Source: Stenotrophomonas maltophilia (GTDB lineage: Bacteria; Pseudomonadota; Gammaproteobacteria; Xanthomonadales; Xanthomonadaceae). From it: a DNA stretch of 64,000 nt. A program made the position numbers and the translations under genes. The stretch spans positions 4,100,750 to 4,164,749 of the forward strand of contig NZ_CP033877.1 in NCBI RefSeq assembly GCF_006970445.1, in the 5' to 3' direction. The notes below the pieces were generated by a model. It made no database searches and was not told the origin of the DNA. It saw nothing but the letters and a program-made list of their open reading frames with translations. This document shows positions 61,345 to 64,000 of this stretch, piece by piece; position 1 is the stretch's first letter; the number at the start of each line of letters is the position of its first letter.

Positions 61345-62643
61345 TCAGCGGAAGTTGTTGCGCAGGCCGTTCCAGCACTGCTGGTAATCGCCCTGGCGAT
61401 GGCCGGCATCCAAGGCCTGCGCGGTCGGGCGGATCACCGCGCGGGTCTCGAACATGAAGGCCATCGTGTCCTTGATCACATCGGCCTTGGACAGATCGGC
61501 ACTGGAAGCCTTGTCGAAGGTCGGCGCGTCCGGGCCGTGGCCGCTCATGCAGTTGTGCAGCGACGCGCCACCCGGCACGAAGCCCTCTGCCTTGGCATCG
61601 TAGGCGCCATGCACCAGGCCCATGAACTCGCTGGCGATGTTGCGGTGGAACCACGGCGGGCGGAAGGTGTTCTGCGCCACCAGCCAACGCGGCGGGAAGA
61701 TCGCGAAGTCCATGTTGCTGGTCCCCGGCGTGTCGCTGGGCGAATGCAGCACCAGGAAGATCGACGGATCCGGGTGGTCGTAGCTGATCGAACCGATGGT
61801 GTTGAAGCGGCGCAGGTCGTAGCGGTACGGCGCGTAGTTGCCATGCCAGGCCACCACGTCCAGCGGCGAATGGTCGATCGGCGCACGCCACAGGCGGCCC
61901 TCGAACTTGGCGATCAGCTCGAAATCACCGTCCACATCTTCGAACGCTGCGTGCGGGGTTTCGAAGTCGCGCGGGTTGGCCAGGCCGTTGGAACCGATCG
62001 GGCCAAGGTCGGGCAGTTTCAGCAGCGCACCGTAGTTTTCGCAGATGTAGCCGCGGCTCGGGCCGTCGGGCAGTTCGACGCGGAAGCGCACGCCGCGCGG
62101 GATCACCGCGATCTGCTGCGGCTCGATCTCGATCACGCCCAGCTCGGTCAGCAGGCGCAGCGCGCCCAGCTGCGGCACGATCAGCAGTTCACCGTCGGCG
62201 TCGTAGAAGTAGCGGCCGACCATGTCGCGGTTGGCAGCGTAAAGGTGGATGCCCACGCCGGCATGCGCGTCGGGCGAACCGTTGCCACCCATCGTGTACA
62301 GGCCTTCGACAAAGTCGGTCGGCAGCTGCGGCAGCGGCAGCGGGCTCCAGCGCAGCTGGTTCGGCGAGGCCGGCTGTGCGCCGAAATCACACTGCAACTG
62401 CGACTGCGCGAACGGAGTGAATTCGCCATGGGTCACCGCCGGACGGATCCGGTACAGCCAGCTGCGGCGATTGCTGCCACGCGGCGCGGTGAACGCGGTG
62501 CCGGTCAACTGTTCGGCGTACAGGCCGTGGGCCACCTTCTGCGGTGAGTTCTGCCCGACCGGCAGCGCGCCGGCGACGGCCTCGGTGGCGAATTCGTTGC
62601 CGAAACCGGACTGATAGCCACGGGCGGTGATGGCGGGGGACAT
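61345..62643 (-). CDS. hmgA: Homogentisate 1,2-dioxygenase
   Basis: A 432-residue Fe(II) dioxygenase that opens the ring of homogentisate in tyrosine and phenylalanine breakdown. The N-terminus '[20 protein letters not shown]' is diagnostic. The metal ligands are in '[16 protein letters not shown]' (His and Glu) and '[11 protein letters not shown]' (His). Length is normal for the family. The ATG at 62643 follows 85 bases after the hpd stop on the same strand, with a SMAG hairpin and another hairpin between. Loss of this enzyme gives brown pyomelanin in many bacteria. The downstream maleylacetoacetate and fumarylacetoacetate enzymes are not in the window. Confidence 0.97.
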   Translation of the reverse strand: MSPAITARGYQSGFGNEFATEAVAGALPVGQNSPQKVAHGLYAEQLTGTAFTAPRGSNRRSWLYRIRPAVTHGEFTPFAQSQLQCDFGAQPASPNQLRWSPLPLPQLPTDFVEGLYTMGGNGSPDAHAGVGIHLYAANRDMVGRYFYDADGELLIVPQLGALRLLTELGVIEIEPQQIAVIPRGVRFRVELPDGPSRGYICENYGALLKLPDLGPIGSNGLANPRDFETPHAAFEDVDGDFELIAKFEGRLWRAPIDHSPLDVVAWHGNYAPYRYDLRRFNTIGSISYDHPDPSIFLVLHSPSDTPGTSNMDFAIFPPRWLVAQNTFRPPWFHRNIASEFMGLVHGAYDAKAEGFVPGGASLHNCMSGHGPDAPTFDKASSADLSKADVIKDTMAFMFETRAVIRPTAQALDAGHRQGDYQQCWNGLRNNFR

Positions 62644-62657
62644 GGGAACTCCAGAGA

Positions 62658-62720
62658 TTGCCGGCCAGCGGCCGGCACTACCATTCGGACAGGCAATGCC
62701 GGCGGGAAGCCGGCATTGCC
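62658..62720. repeat. SMAG hairpin and GCAATGCCGGC hairpin between hpd and hmgA
   Basis: An inverted SMAG copy ending CACTACC (62658-62682) and a 12-base stem GGCAATGCCGGC / GCCGGCATTGCC (62692-62720) just after the hpd stop. There is no T-run; these may reduce read-through or stabilise the hpd 3' end. Confidence 0.8.
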
Positions 62721-62728
62721 TGCAGACC

Positions 62729-63841
62729 TTACAGCACGCCGCGGCGGATCTGGTCGCGCTCGATGCTCTCGAACAGCGCGGTGAAGTTGCCTTCGCCGAA
62801 GCCTTCGTTGCCCTTGCGCTGGATGATCTCGAAGAAGATCGGGCCGATACAGTTCTGGGTGAAGATCTGCAGCAGCTTGCGCTGGTGGGTTTCCGGATCG
62901 GCATCGATCAGGATCTTGTTCTTCGCCAGGCGCGCCACGTCTTCACCGTGGTTCGGCACGCGCTGGTCGATCACGTCGAAGTAGGTCTCCGGCGTATCGA
63001 GGAAATCCACGCCCTGCGCGCGCATTGCTTCGACGGTCTCATAGATGTTCTCGGTGAAGCAGGCGATGTGCTGGATGCCCTCGCCCTTGTACGCGTCCAG
63101 GTACTCGTTGATCTGGCTCTTCGGGTCGGACGATTCGTTCAGCGGGATGCGCACGATGCCATCCGGCGCGGTCATCGCCTTGGACACCAGGCCGGTCTTC
63201 AGGCCCTTGATGTCGAAGTAGCGGATCTCGCGGAAGTTGAACAGACGCTCGTAGTAGTCCGACCACTGCTGCATGTTGCCGAAGTACAGGTTGTGGGTCA
63301 GGTGGTCGATGAAGGTCAGGCCGAAGCCCACCGGGTGCAGGTCGGCACCGGCGATCGGCTCGTAGTCGCCGTCGAAGATGCTGCCGGCGCTGCCGTAACG
63401 ATCGACCAGGTACAGCATGCAGTCGCCGATGCCCTTGATGATCGGCGCGCTGACCGCCTTGCTGTCCGGCTTGAAGGCGATGGCTTCGGCGCCGTTGCCC
63501 AGCGCGGTCTGGTAGACCTCCTGGCCCGGCTTCTTGAAGCGGATGGCGAAACCACAAGCGCACGGACCGTGCTTTTCAGCGAAGTCCGAAGCGAACGAAT
63601 CGGGGTCTTCATTGACCAGGAAGTTGACGTCGCCCTGGCGATAGACGGTAATCGGACGCTGCTTGTGCTTGAGCACCGCGCTGAAGCCCATTTTCCGGAA
63701 GTACTCGTGCAGCTCCTGGCCACGGCCGGCCGGGGCGGCGAATTCGACGAACTCGAAGCCGTCGATGCCCATCGGGTTCTCGAAGGTGGTGACCTGCATG
63801 CCGGGGTTGGGGTGCGAGGCGGTCGGGACTGCGGTATTCAT
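62729..63841 (-). CDS. hpd: 4-hydroxyphenylpyruvate dioxygenase
   Basis: A 370-residue Fe(II) dioxygenase that converts 4-hydroxyphenylpyruvate to homogentisate, the substrate of HmgA next door. The C-terminal domain has the iron ligands His in '[16 protein letters not shown]', His in '[12 protein letters not shown]' and Glu in '[13 protein letters not shown]', and the conserved C-terminal helix '[20 protein letters not shown]'. The ATG at 63841 fits the family length. It is divergent from the partial gene at 63971; the ~130-base gap carries a palindromic element suited to a shared regulator. Confidence 0.97.
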   Translation of the reverse strand: MNTAVPTASHPNPGMQVTTFENPMGIDGFEFVEFAAPAGRGQELHEYFRKMGFSAVLKHKQRPITVYRQGDVNFLVNEDPDSFASDFAEKHGPCACGFAIRFKKPGQEVYQTALGNGAEAIAFKPDSKAVSAPIIKGIGDCMLYLVDRYGSAGSIFDGDYEPIAGADLHPVGFGLTFIDHLTHNLYFGNMQQWSDYYERLFNFREIRYFDIKGLKTGLVSKAMTAPDGIVRIPLNESSDPKSQINEYLDAYKGEGIQHIACFTENIYETVEAMRAQGVDFLDTPETYFDVIDQRVPNHGEDVARLAKNKILIDADPETHQRKLLQIFTQNCIGPIFFEIIQRKGNEGFGEGNFTALFESIERDQIRRGVL

Positions 63842-63934
63842 GGCGTGGCTCCGAATCGGTACCGCATCGGTACAAACCAGGTGCGGGCAGGTAGGGACCC
63901 GGCGAGAATGCAGGGTCTGGACCTACCCCTTATA

Positions 63935-63948
63935 GTTACACTTGAAAC
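63935..63948. promoter_or_regulatory. Imperfect palindrome in the hpd divergent promoter
   Basis: GTTACACTTGAAAC matches its own reverse complement at 10 of 14 positions and overlaps an AT-rich stretch (CTTATAGTTAC) that could be a -10 region. A MarR-type operator is plausible but unproven. Confidence 0.4.
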
Positions 63949-63970
63949 CACCAGCAAGGTGCACCGCAAC

Positions 63971-64000
63971 ATGAGCCCCGCCGATCCCGTTTCGACCCGC
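63971..64000 (+). CDS. Start of a divergent gene, cut by the window edge (possible MarR-family regulator)
   Basis: An ATG at 63971 followed by nine sense codons (S-P-A-D-P-V-S-T-R) to the window end. It is divergent from hpd. In xanthomonads a MarR-family regulator gene is commonly found at this place, so that is the best guess, but ten residues cannot show it. A weak ribosome site (AAGG at 63956) lies upstream. Confidence 0.35.
   Translation, partial: MSPADPVSTR

Overview
The window looks like chromosomal DNA of the Stenotrophomonas maltophilia complex (Xanthomonadaceae). The evidence is its high GC content, many GTAG-headed short palindromes of the SMAG type described in S. maltophilia, an RND efflux locus with two adjacent pumps that matches smeIJK, the Clp (Crp-like) regulator typical of xanthomonads, and a trpE-trpG-trpD-trpC / clp / speD / coq7 / rplM-rpsI order that fits this family. 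I see no prophage, transposase, integrase, CRISPR array or sharp change in composition, so this is core chromosome with repeat-rich spacers.

Layout. 0-2 kb (minus): three genes, a receiver-like protein, a Ras-like GTPase and a Roadblock/LC7 protein, with 8-bp overlaps. 2.3-8.6 kb (minus): monomeric isocitrate dehydrogenase, a lipoprotein, a LysM protein, QueF and an exported M20 peptidase. 8.8-16.5 kb (plus): smeI-smeJ-smeK. 16.8-25.5 kb (plus): TonB-dependent receptor with a Fur-like site, YccS-type membrane protein, SDR enzyme, LplT-PlsC fusion, two CD225 proteins and DUF2752. 26.1-29.8 kb (minus): AmpE-like protein, NudC, ErpA, bactofilin and a coiled-coil membrane protein. 30.0-34.8 kb (plus): DUF4126, then a catalytically degenerate REC-GGDEF-EAL protein followed 1 bp later by a hybrid histidine kinase. 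34.8-36.7 kb (minus): bacterioferritin, Bfd, a small membrane protein and RppH. 36.7-37.0 kb: tRNA-Met and tRNA-Gln with a clear promoter and terminator. 37.3-40.4 kb: rpsI-rplM, coq7, sugE, speD. 40.5-42.0 kb (plus): clp and a TauE/SafE exporter. 42.1-47.8 kb (minus): trpE-(SIMPL)-trpG-trpD-trpC-HAD phosphatase, preceded by a Trp-rich upstream ORF. 48-50.8 kb (minus): lipid kinase, acetyltransferase, rpe, small J protein, with a candidate small RNA on the plus strand. 50.9-58.8 kb (plus): purC, Mpo1-like protein, and a six-gene Mrp Na+/H+ antiporter operon whose first gene fuses MrpA and MrpB. 58.9-64 kb: Ca2+/Na+ antiporter, a lipoprotein, an unrecognised protein, hmgA and hpd of tyrosine catabolism, and the first codons of a divergent gene.

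The items most worth a second look are in non-coding DNA: (1) a transcript-like segment at 49.0-49.1 kb with six GGA motifs and a plus-strand terminator that serves no annotated gene, a candidate RsmA/CsrA-binding sRNA; (2) an upstream ORF with a Trp-Trp-Arg-Trp-Trp run that overlaps the trpE start; (3) two related composite palindromic elements of 0.5-0.65 kb at 6.8 kb and 25.5 kb. SMAG repeats are so closely packed that some supply the stop codon of the neighbouring gene. Starts were moved from the longest ORF to the best-supported codon where a ribosome binding site, a gene overlap or family length decided it; several genes start with GTG or TTG.
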